Assembly (NCBI GenBank): GCA_036939755.1
Contig: JALLAZ010002737.1
Coordinates: 1 to 13,544, forward strand
Length of the DNA stretch: 13,544 bases
Direction of reading: 5' to 3'
Source: Stephanodiscus triporus
Lineage: Eukaryota > Bacillariophyta > Thalassiosirophyceae > Thalassiosirales > Thalassiosiraceae
Position 1 is the stretch's first letter. Every line of letters begins with the position of its first letter. Under the pieces are notes generated by a model. The model was not told the origin of the DNA, ran no database searches, and saw nothing but the letters and a program-made list of their open reading frames with translations. Positions 1 through 6,712 of this stretch are shown piece by piece. The position numbers and the translations under genes were made by a program.

Positions 1-37
1 CGAAGTGCTGGGTTACAATAAATTGGTACGTGATCAA

Positions 38-817
38 CTATTTAGTGTTGAGAGGACATATTTCCTTAAGGACCGAGTCCACCCACGAGTCATGTTCAAG
101 TTGTTCCTGACGAAAAGAATGGATAGCACTATCCAGCTTCTTGCCACTCTTGCTTGCAAGACCCCCTAGTTTTAACATAGCAGAATCATCTGGTCCACCA
201 GGGTCATCAGAGCAGGACCATGTGTTATCTAGCGTAGCTTGAATGCTGGGGTCAGCGGGGGGAGCAGGAGCCCCCTCGTTGGCAGATGAGGCAGGGATGC
301 CAGTAGAGACGGTATTATCCCTCACCCCATTGTTGGAAAGGGTACAATCGAGATTGAACCCGGAAGGGTATTTTTCAACAAAGACCACAGGTGTAGGATT
401 GGGGGCTTTCAGAATGGCATCACAGAGGGGGATAGTGTGAAGGCCCTGATCCCGTGACGCCAACTTAAAGCAATAAAGGAGGAGGAACCTCCAACAAACG
501 ACAAAGCGAGCCACATTTCCCCAGGGTGGGGAGGGACGTCGGCAACAGTTGGTTCTTGAGGACGAGTTTCCGCTTGAACAGGCGATGACATGGGCAACAA
601 TTCCCCAGGAAGGGGAGGGAAGTCCCCGAGTAGGAGGAGGTTGTGCCACCTGGAGGGCCAGAACATTAGGTAGGTTGGAGGGGGAAGGTGGGTTGCCACC
701 AAGAGCAGTATTGCGCGATTGAGTCATAACCCAACCGGGTGATGGAGGGAGAGGGATGATTGGTTGAGTTGTTGCACTCACCTCTAACGTCGTAGGGCCC
801 GGGGGGCCTGAGGGCAT
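38..817 (-). CDS. Hypothetical Pro/Ser-rich protein, 259 aa, doubtful
   Basis: This is an open frame from the first ATG at 817 to a TAA at 38; the frame stays open upstream to about 952 without another ATG. I do not recognise a family. The N-terminal half is rich in Pro, Ser and Trp. It carries a 28-residue-period duplication: PSPSWGIVAHVIAC is followed by PSPPWGNVARFVVC, matching a duplicated G-rich stretch in the DNA near 515-540 and 598-624. The C-terminal half is acidic and polar, ends with a charged segment (residues rich in K, D, E, Q) and looks more protein-like. A second minus-strand frame (702-409) is also open through the repeat and is Pro-rich, so the true reading of the 5' part could involve a frame change or intron. 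No signal peptide or membrane segment is convincing from the ATG. The length exceeds chance expectation but coding is unproven. Confidence 0.35.
   Translation of the reverse strand: MPSGPPGPTTLEVSATTQPIIPLPPSPGWVMTQSRNTALGGNPPSPSNLPNVLALQVAQPPPTRGLPSPSWGIVAHVIACSSGNSSSRTNCCRRPSPPWGNVARFVVCWRFLLLYCFKLASRDQGLHTIPLCDAILKAPNPTPVVFVEKYPSGFNLDCTLSNNGVRDNTVSTGIPASSANEGAPAPPADPSIQATLDNTWSCSDDPGGPDDSAMLKLGGLASKSGKKLDSAIHSFRQEQLEHDSWVDSVLKEICPLNTK
515..624. repeat. Two-copy imperfect tandem duplication, period about 84 nt
   Basis: A G-rich block of roughly 25 bases (core TTCCCCAGG, then GGGGAGGGA) occurs near 515-540 and again near 598-624, differing at only a few positions. The spacing of about 84 nt equals 28 codons. 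In the 817-38 frame the copies encode related peptides, PSPPWGNVARFVVC and PSPSWGIVAHVIAC. Confidence 0.6.
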
Positions 818-2968
818 TATTGGAACCGAAAAAAAAGTAGAGCTTGAATAAAATTCCTCAGCCAAAATTGCGCAGCCCGATGGCCAACAATAAAGGCACA
901 GTAATTTCTGAAAAATTAGGGAGAAGAGATGCTGAGCTGCGGCAAGGAGCAAACGTTAAAAGAGGCTCATAGCCTGACAATGTCCAACGTCCTCACGCTT
1001 GGCATGGGATCAAGAGAAGTTGATCAGTTGTGCTAGAGTAATCGTATCTACATATCTACAATAATACATCTTAATCCTAGGCTAAATTTTAATGCTCAAC
1101 CTCACTTGCTCCTTGAACTGTGATGATGTGTCTTGTTATTCACAAGATGACAGGGAGTGCAAAAAGGAATTATTCTTTCCAGTTTCTCCAGACCACAACC
1201 ACCAACGATCAATGAGAAATGCACCAGCACCACACCTGGCCTTGACTTGACACACACAAAAACAAAAATGGAACGTGAGACACAATTGAATTGGGAATTG
1301 CTGGATGTGTGCAGCAATCCTCTTCAAGTAGGTTCAAACAGTGGTCTCATCCAACCTGTGGTTCTGAGATATTGGTTTTTTACCTATTGATTGACTGGGG
1401 GGATTGCCACTGGAGTTGATTGTGGTGTGTGTTGAACCTTTCTCATTGGCAATTGTGGTCTTCATCCGGGTCTGGGTCTGGGTCCGGGTCCGGGTCCTGG
1501 TCCGGGTCTGGGTCTGGAGAAAGGGATAATACCATTATATTGAAAAATGCATCCTGGGATGTTTTTCTCAATCTTTTTTGAATATTTAGGTCCCAATTGA
1601 ATAATGACATTAAAATGACTGTCTCGTCATGTTTTTTTTTGCTTCAATCTTCAATTTCATCCTCATTACCCCTACAGGTCACATGGGTTCATGTTCTGTT
1701 GACTCGCCCATTATCTGGGCCATTTTCCTGACATTCAGAGATCAAATGAATTTGCCTCACTTTGGGAAGATAGTAAACTTTATTTTTTAGTAGCCTTCCA
1801 CTGATTCTAATTCATTTGCATGATGGTCAGCATGTGCAGGGAGGAAACAAGATTTATGAATTTGTATCTGATATTCTTTTGAGAAAATTGTGCTCAACAC
1901 ACACACAAGCAGTGACAGCAATTGAATTTTTCTACATGGGTACTCATATGAATTGAATGCATATTGTGATAGCTGAAAGTGGCCATTGACATAAAATCAA
2001 GGGGTATGAATCAAATTATTCTTCCTGCCTCTCAAAGATAGGGTATGACAGAACAGTACTTGTAGAATTTTCCGCCTTTACCTTTAGACAACATCAATGC
2101 ACAGTTTGTGACACTGATGGATGACTGAGGCAGACTGAAGAGTACAGAAAGAATGGAAAAGTATGATTAGGTTTTTTGCCAATGGACAGTGAGTGACTAG
2201 GAATCAGGCTCCTTAGATAAATAGCATTCTTGTATATGTATCAAGTATGATTTGCCAATTTTATGATGTAATACCTTTCCCAGTGATTCCCAGCAAGTGA
2301 GGTGAGCAAGAAGCAGTATGGGTAACAGCTTGATTCTACTCACAATCACAACACACATCAACCATGGCCCCTGCTGGCAGAAAGGCCCCCCTTGCCCTCA
2401 TGCCCAACACATAGCCATACCTGATGCCAATTAATTGGATCACCACAGGACAGCCTACTAAGCAAGTGGATGTTACTTTCACCAGAATGAGCATGAGTGC
2501 TCCCATAGCACCCCACCCGAGGCATAATATCCTGTACAATACCAATACAGGAGGAGGGGTGTTTTGATTCCTGCCATAACTGACTTTGCTTTTTAGCTCT
2601 TACGGTGAAGCCTATCTTAGCAACTTTTGATGTCGCCTTCATTAAGTCCTGTAGCTCTTCTCGCTGATCCATGAGACGTTTCTTGAGTCTTGACTGGGGT
2701 GAGCTTGAGGGTACTGCATAAGTACGGGATATGGCATTGTTGTGCAAAGGACTTCACAGCAAAAATTGAAGACCATTGGATCGAACAGTAAATTAAGTAG
2801 ATGAGCAGTGAAAAGACGTGACACATGAAACGTTCTTCTCATACTCTATGTAGATACTTGATTCGATTACTGGCAGCTTTGGTATGATGAACACGGCAGT
2901 GAATTTTTGAACTTTTGCCGGATGAGCATTGTCCCTATTTATATAATTACCATTTACACACACTGTTC
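818..2968. other. Long stretch without a supported gene
   Basis: This AT-richer stretch holds only short open frames on both strands, mostly lacking ATG starts. One minus-strand frame near 2747-2358 is open for about 129 codons but has no upstream ATG and no recognisable motif. It could be a spliced exon or chance. Several T-runs (for example near 1631) and one hexanucleotide repeat are present. No RNA gene, terminal repeat or transposon ORF was recognised. The part next to 2968 should contain the 3' UTR of the membrane-protein gene. Confidence 0.6.
1465..1517. repeat. GGGTCY hexanucleotide microsatellite, about 9 units
   Basis: The bases run as tandem GGGTCT and GGGTCC units (one unit reads TGGTCC) for 53 bases. 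It lies outside any supported gene. It differs from the TTAGGG type of telomere repeat, so I read it as a simple satellite that varies by C/T substitution. Confidence 0.85.
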
Positions 2969-4477
2969 TCAACTTCGAAGGCTGCCACAATATTCTGATA
3001 GGCTACATTGATGCCCTTCTGGACAATCCGTATGAGCCATTGAAGGGCATCCAAGCTCACAGTTGAATTCTAACATTATATTCCAATTTTCAGTGTACGA
3101 AGTTTTGGCGCAAAAGTAACTATTGGATGGACCCCCGGAGACAGGAGCTAGCACAGTCCCCTGATTCACTGAGCCGTCAGACGTAGTCGTTGGACTGCCG
3201 ACTGGATCAGAGGCTGTGCCGTATGGTGAAATTATTGATCCGCCCGATTGCAATGGTGAAGGGGTCGGCACGGGTAATGTTAGTGGAATTGGAATGCGTG
3301 TGGGCCGTAGAGATGGTTTGTTTGTTGGGGATTTGGTATTTGGGGCTATTGTGGTTGGTGCTTTAGTCGTGACTTCAGGATACAACGATGGTGACGGTGT
3401 ACGCAAGTTCGGCATTTCCGTTTGTGGAGACAGTGACGGTAAAGCCGTCGATTCTGTGGTTTGTGTCGCAGTTGGCACTTCAGTTTGCGGAGACAGTGAT
3501 GGTGAAGCTGTAGGCACCATAAGACCCGTGGCATCAAAGGTGTCCACGGAAAGAGTAACATTTTTGAATGTGTCCGAATCGAGTGCCTTCATATAGGCGA
3601 CAACATCTTCTGACCGGGCTTTGATGACACCCACTACGTACGATCGCACGTCGTCTTCTGAGTAATTCGAGGGCCCTCCCATGACGATACGAAGTTGTAA
3701 ATAAGTTTCCAAGCGCCGTGATAATACAAGACTACGACTTGTCCCACCGCCACCCCCCGCGTCGGCAACCTCAAGCACTTCCAGTGATTCGCCAATACTT
3801 TCTTTTAACAATTCTTCAATGAATCCAACAATCGATGCTCGATAATCAGCAGGAAGAGGTCCGTCGGGTATATTTTGTAAAGTCAATTGTACATGGTGGA
3901 TGGTTTCGATTGGATTTGTATCGAATGGAATCATTACTGGAGCAGATGACGGATTTTGATTCGCAGGGGCAGGATCCTTGTTACCAGTGGCAGCTATAAC
4001 CACTAGCACCACTCCCACAATTATTGCAATGCATACTGCACATACACCAGCTTTGATGAACTTGCCTTTACTCCGCTCGTACTGATTCAACTGATCGACG
4101 TAGCTCGAAACAGTCGAAACCTCCGGCGCGGGAGGCCGCATATCCAAGGTTGACTCATCGTCGTTCACCAGCGGCTGGGCGTTGTACGGCATCGCCTTCG
4201 AGCTCACCTCGTTGATGGTGCTCTCCCCGCTTATATCGCTACTGTCGAGGGAGGCGTCGTCGACCCCACCCCCTCCCTCCGATAGTTCCTCTAGGTCGAC
4301 GTCTGCGTCATCATCATCCATATCCGTCGCGCGCTTGGTGGACTCCAGCCGACCCAGGACACCGTCATTGATAGTATTCGAATCCATCGCATAGGCGATC
4401 ATGTCGTCGAAGGTATCCCCGTCATAATACGTTGCGCTGGGATCTTCTCCGCGGCTTCGGCCACTGTCATTATTCAT
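2969..4477 (-). CDS. Single-pass membrane protein with Pro/Thr/Ser stalk and Cys-rich C-terminal module (diatom-type)
   Basis: This is a 502-residue ORF with ATG at 4477 (MNNDSGRSRG) and TGA at 2969. Residues 1-140 are hydrophilic and very acidic (for example DMDDDDADVDLEEL at 52-65), with no signal peptide. Residues about 142-164 form one strong hydrophobic helix (AGVCAVCIAIIVGVVLVV) preceded by Lys/Arg, suggesting a cytosolic N-terminus and an outside or lumenal C-terminus. Residues about 190-315 look like a compact alpha/beta domain (alternating strands such as YLQLRIVMG and a helix DDVRSYVVGVIKAR). It resembles the unnamed domain seen in many diatom surface proteins and may be SEA-like, which is inference. 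Residues 322-410 are a Pro/Thr/Ser stalk with repeated SPSLSPQTE-like units. Residues 452-502 hold six cysteines (456, 473, 477, 485, 491, 497), including the motif TDCPEGHQC. Likely a surface or endomembrane glycoprotein. The gene is intron-free as read and its ligand is unknown. Confidence 0.85.
   Translation of the reverse strand: MNNDSGRSRGEDPSATYYDGDTFDDMIAYAMDSNTINDGVLGRLESTKRATDMDDDDADVDLEELSEGGGGVDDASLDSSDISGESTINEVSSKAMPYNAQPLVNDDESTLDMRPPAPEVSTVSSYVDQLNQYERSKGKFIKAGVCAVCIAIIVGVVLVVIAATGNKDPAPANQNPSSAPVMIPFDTNPIETIHHVQLTLQNIPDGPLPADYRASIVGFIEELLKESIGESLEVLEVADAGGGGGTSRSLVLSRRLETYLQLRIVMGGPSNYSEDDVRSYVVGVIKARSEDVVAYMKALDSDTFKNVTLSVDTFDATGLMVPTASPSLSPQTEVPTATQTTESTALPSLSPQTEMPNLRTPSPSLYPEVTTKAPTTIAPNTKSPTNKPSLRPTRIPIPLTLPVPTPSPLQSGGSIISPYGTASDPVGSPTTTSDGSVNQGTVLAPVSGGPSNSYFCAKTSYTENWNIMLEFNCELGCPSMAHTDCPEGHQCSLSEYCGSLRS
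3391..3517 (-). repeat. Short degenerate repeats coding for the Pro/Ser/Thr stalk
   Basis: Two near-identical segments encode SPSLSPQTEVPTA and LPSLSPQTEMPN (residues about 325-337 and 346-357), and a looser third follows (PSPSLYPEV). They share TCACTGTCTCC-like DNA cores on the minus strand. This fits expansion of a stalk by small tandem duplications. Confidence 0.6.
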
Positions 4478-4656
4478 GGATTAACGACAATCGTGCGTTT
4501 ATTCGTAGAGGGTAATGACATAAGTATGGCTTCTTTTCCGCGGGCGGGTTTTTGGGATCGGTCAAACGCTAAAAAATGAATCACGCGCGCGGCATGTGAG
4601 GTGAGAGGGAAATAGTTGGGCCCCTCAGATACTGTACGTTTGACCTCAATTTAACA

Positions 4657-4671
4657 CCCCCAAATTGGGGG
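4657..4671. repeat. Inverted repeat CCCCCAA-A-TTGGGGG
   Basis: Seven-base arms surround a single central A, giving a near-perfect palindrome in an intergenic region. It lies about 165 bases beyond the R2 tail and about 180 bases before the ATG of the next gene. It could be a protein-binding site or chance; no function can be assigned. Confidence 0.45.
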
Positions 4672-4778
4672 CAAATTCACCGCGACCCCTGGTGGGCTGA
4701 CCAACATATTTTATGACTGCATTGACTACTGTAAAACACTCGGTTTAAGCACCACGCGATAAGAGAATCGAGAAAGAT

Positions 4779-4796
4779 GGATCGTACATACGATCC
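4779..4796. repeat. Inverted repeat with 8-base arms (GGATCGTA / TACGATCC)
   Basis: A perfect 8-base stem with a two-base CA spacer lies about 40 bases past the R2 stop on the minus strand. In RNA it would form only a tight hairpin. It could belong to the R2 3' UTR, or be a palindromic DNA site. Confidence 0.5.
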
Positions 4797-4836
4797 CACT
4801 TCTCATTTCTGACTTATTCAGAGGTGGGGGAGGGTG

Positions 4837-5974
4837 TCAGAAGCTGGCATCAAGGGCAAAGGTTTGGTCGGCGCGGTCGACGCCGACACCCGATTTGGAG
4901 TATTCTCCAACACCTTTTTCGAAGAAGTTGGTTTTGCCCTGAAGGCTGATGGTTTCCATCCATTCGAATGGGTTCCCAACTTTGAAGTGTCGATTGCAGT
5001 CAGTCGGTGCAGAATCTGATGTAGTTGCACATCATGGTGGAATTCATGCCGATGAGTTCGACAGGGAGGGCGTCGACAACGAACTCCATTTCGATTGCGG
5101 CGGCGCTGCTGATGATCTCGACAATTCGTGATTCGGGGAGTCGGTTGTTGAGTTTTGAGTACAGAAGGCACGCGAAATCACAGCGGAGCCCTTTGTCGCG
5201 GCTGATTAGTTCGTTGTTGAAGCATAAGCCAGGCATCAGGCCACGTTTCTTCAACCAAAAGATAGCGCAGAAAGAGCCCGAGAAGAAGATGCCTTCAACG
5301 GCAGCGAATGCAATCATGTGTTCAGCGAAGCTAGCGGTGGTGGCGTCACACCATTTGAGGGCCCATCGCGCTTTCCGCTGGACACATGGCACAGTCTCGA
5401 TCGCGCGGAGGAGGTGTTGTTTCTCCGCGGGGTCTTTGATGTACGTGTCGATGAGGAGCGAGTAGGTTTCGCTGTGGATATTTTCGACGGCAATTTGGAA
5501 ACCGTAGAAGCACCGGGCTTCAGGCGATGTGACCTCTGTGGTGAAGTTGCTGCTGAGGTTTTCGTTGACGATGCCATCTGACGCGGCGAAGAAGGCGAGG
5601 ACATGGGAGATGAAGTGGCGTTCGTTGTCAGTGAGGCGATTCCAATCTGTGGTGTCGTGCTTGAGGTCTATCTCCTCAGCAGTCCAGAATGAGGCTTCGG
5701 CTTTTTTGTACATTCGCCAGATGTCATCGTGTTGAATGGGGAAGAGGACAAAGCGGTGAGGGTTTGCTTGGAGGAGCGGTTCAGGGGCGAGGAGTCCATT
5801 GGTTTCGGCGTTCTTGTGGTGTGTTGGTGAGGTGGGGGGTGTAGGTTTGGTCACGGGTTTCCGCGCTGCGCGTTTTGTGTTGGTGCAGAATTCGTTCCAG
5901 TCATCACCGTTGTCGCGAATGAAGTTGGTGATTTCGCGGAAGGCTTGATATGTCACGACGTGTTGGAGTGGCAT
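4837..5974 (-). pseudogene. Class I ribonucleotide reductase small subunit (R2-like), two iron ligands lost and C-terminus out of frame
   Basis: R2 normally holds the di-iron tyrosyl radical that drives NDP reduction by the large subunit R1. The ORF from ATG 5974 gives 324 residues before a TGA at 5000-5002. Residues 1-58 are a non-conserved extension. From about 60 the match to eukaryotic R2 is clear: [83 protein letters not shown]. Ligands Asp103, Glu164, His167 and Glu227 and the radical Tyr171 are present. The usual RDEGLH reads RDKGLR (Lys261, Arg264), so two ligands are gone. After residue 324 the conserved tail ([20 protein letters not shown], ending ALDASF) continues in another frame to a TGA at 4837. 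About 17 nt are missing at the joint compared with the family. No introns are seen. It may be a recent pseudogene, or a non-catalytic paralogue like yeast Rnr4 with a broken tail. Confidence 0.85.
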
Positions 5975-5977
5975 GGT

Positions 5978-6475
5978 TCAGGAGCTAAAGGTGATGAAGG
6001 ATTGTTCGTCCGATTCCCAGTCTGATTCTGATTCTGATTCTGATTCGTCAGTGGAGCTTGCGGCGGGGATGGTGGTGTCTCGGCGAGGTCGACCACGCGA
6101 TCGTGGAGTTGCTAGGACGTATTCGAAGGGGCGGGGGTGGTAATAGATGCGGTCGGTGACGTCTGGGCAGAATATGCAGTCGTGAGGGAGAGCAGTGACA
6201 GGGATTTTTACTTTCTTCGGTACGTAGTCGATTTGGAGGAGCAGGCGAAGGGTGGTCGTGAAGTATTGACCGGAGTGCGGTCCGCGGACGAAGACTTTGT
6301 GGCTTGCTCGAAGGTATGGGATGTCGTGAGCCCGAATGTGGTGGCGGAATTTCTCGAGACGGTGGCGGTCGCGCGCTTCGAGGGCAGAGGCTGTGGGTAG
6401 TGTGACTTGGCGGCGGGGGGCGGAGAACCAGGATAAGTTGTGGGCAGGGGGTTGACGGTTGCGTCTGGGTGGCAT
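5978..6475 (-). CDS. Unknown basic protein with Ser/Asp/Glu-rich C-terminus, 165 aa, immediately upstream of R2
   Basis: The first ATG in frame is at 6475 (MPPRRNRQPP); the frame is open upstream to a stop near 6626. I recognise no family. Residues 1-45 are basic and Pro/Arg-rich. The middle (about 45-125) looks folded, with hydrophobic alternation and several aromatic and Cys/His residues (for example DYVPKKVKIPVTALPHDCIF and DRIYYHPRPFEYVLATP). After a short basic patch (RSRGRPRRD, an AT-hook-like or nuclear-localisation-like element), the last 25 residues are acidic, with an SESESESD run from a hexanucleotide repeat. The TGA is three bases before the R2 ATG, in the same frame. The same bases are open in a second frame from an ATG at 6698 with a strong Kozak context, but that product is Pro/His/Arg-rich and looks like a shadow. 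The 5' part of that frame may nevertheless be the true start, joined by a slip at a 12-base C run. Confidence 0.5.
   Translation of the reverse strand: MPPRRNRQPPAHNLSWFSAPRRQVTLPTASALEARDRHRLEKFRHHIRAHDIPYLRASHKVFVRGPHSGQYFTTTLRLLLQIDYVPKKVKIPVTALPHDCIFCPDVTDRIYYHPRPFEYVLATPRSRGRPRRDTTIPAASSTDESESESESDWESDEQSFITFSS
6021..6046. repeat. TCTGAT hexanucleotide microsatellite inside the 5978-6475 ORF
   Basis: Four tandem TCTGAT units and a partial fifth lie in the 3' end of the unknown ORF and encode its SESESESD acidic run. RTE-type elements often end in short tandem repeats, but this one keeps the reading frame and sits inside an acidic coding tail. Confidence 0.85.
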
Positions 6476-6536
6476 TTGCTGTGGGAGGTGATGTGTTTGC
6501 AACTTTATGGATGTGATGCGAGGTTTTTGTGGGATT

Positions 6537-6548
6537 GGGGGGGGGGGG
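6537..6548. repeat. Homopolymer of 12 G (12 C on the coding strand)
   Basis: A run of twelve identical bases lies between the retrotransposon stop and the unknown ORF. On the minus strand both the ATG-6698 frame and the frame of the unknown ORF are open across it. A one-base error or slip here would join them. Confidence 0.9.
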
Positions 6549-6712
6549 TACGCGTGGTGGCGGGCGAGGAGTTTTTTGTCCGGTGGTCGGTGGACAAAAC
6601 GGTCTTCTTTTGTGTTTCTTGATTTTTAACATGTGAGTTTCTTGTGGGCGGGACAGGGGGATGGTCATAGTTTTTTGGGGTGTTGAGGTTCCCGCCATGG
6701 TCTGTACTCCCC

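Larger units (their letters stand above)
4478..4836. other. Intergenic region: 3' flank of R2 and probable promoter of the membrane-protein gene
   Basis: The 359 bases between the R2 remnant and the ATG at 4477 contain no ORF of note. Two short inverted repeats are present (listed separately at 4779-4796 and 4657-4671). A GC-rich patch at 4533-4553 reads, on the minus strand, CCCGCCCGCGGAAAA flanked by A's. This faintly resembles an E2F-type site, but the match is partial. No TATA box is obvious at a fixed distance. No long A-tract or microsatellite tail follows R2, so nothing marks a retrotransposon 3' end here. Confidence 0.5.

Noticed and set aside
2358..2747. 129-codon minus-strand open frame with a short charged helix-like segment
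   Set aside because: It starts at a non-ATG codon, ends in an unrelated Gly/His-rich stretch and matches nothing I know. It could be an exon but cannot be supported.
4480..4840. Possible target-site duplication with 12190-12330
   Set aside because: The longest shared string I found by eye was eight bases (CTGTAAAA), not flush with any plausible element end, which is within chance.
5025..5735. Plus-strand ORFs opposite R2
   Set aside because: The minus strand encodes unmistakable R2 motifs, and the opposite frames have no motifs.
6021..6046. TCTGAT repeat as the 3' tail of the LINE
   Set aside because: It is in frame inside an acidic coding tail and is followed at once by more ORF and by R2, with no paired target-site duplication seen.
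6048..6698. 216-codon ORF overlapping the unknown ORF in another frame
   Set aside because: Past 6475 its product is almost only Pro, His, Arg and Ser, as expected for a shifted reading of a C-rich coding strand. Only its first part is kept, as a possible start joined through the C run.
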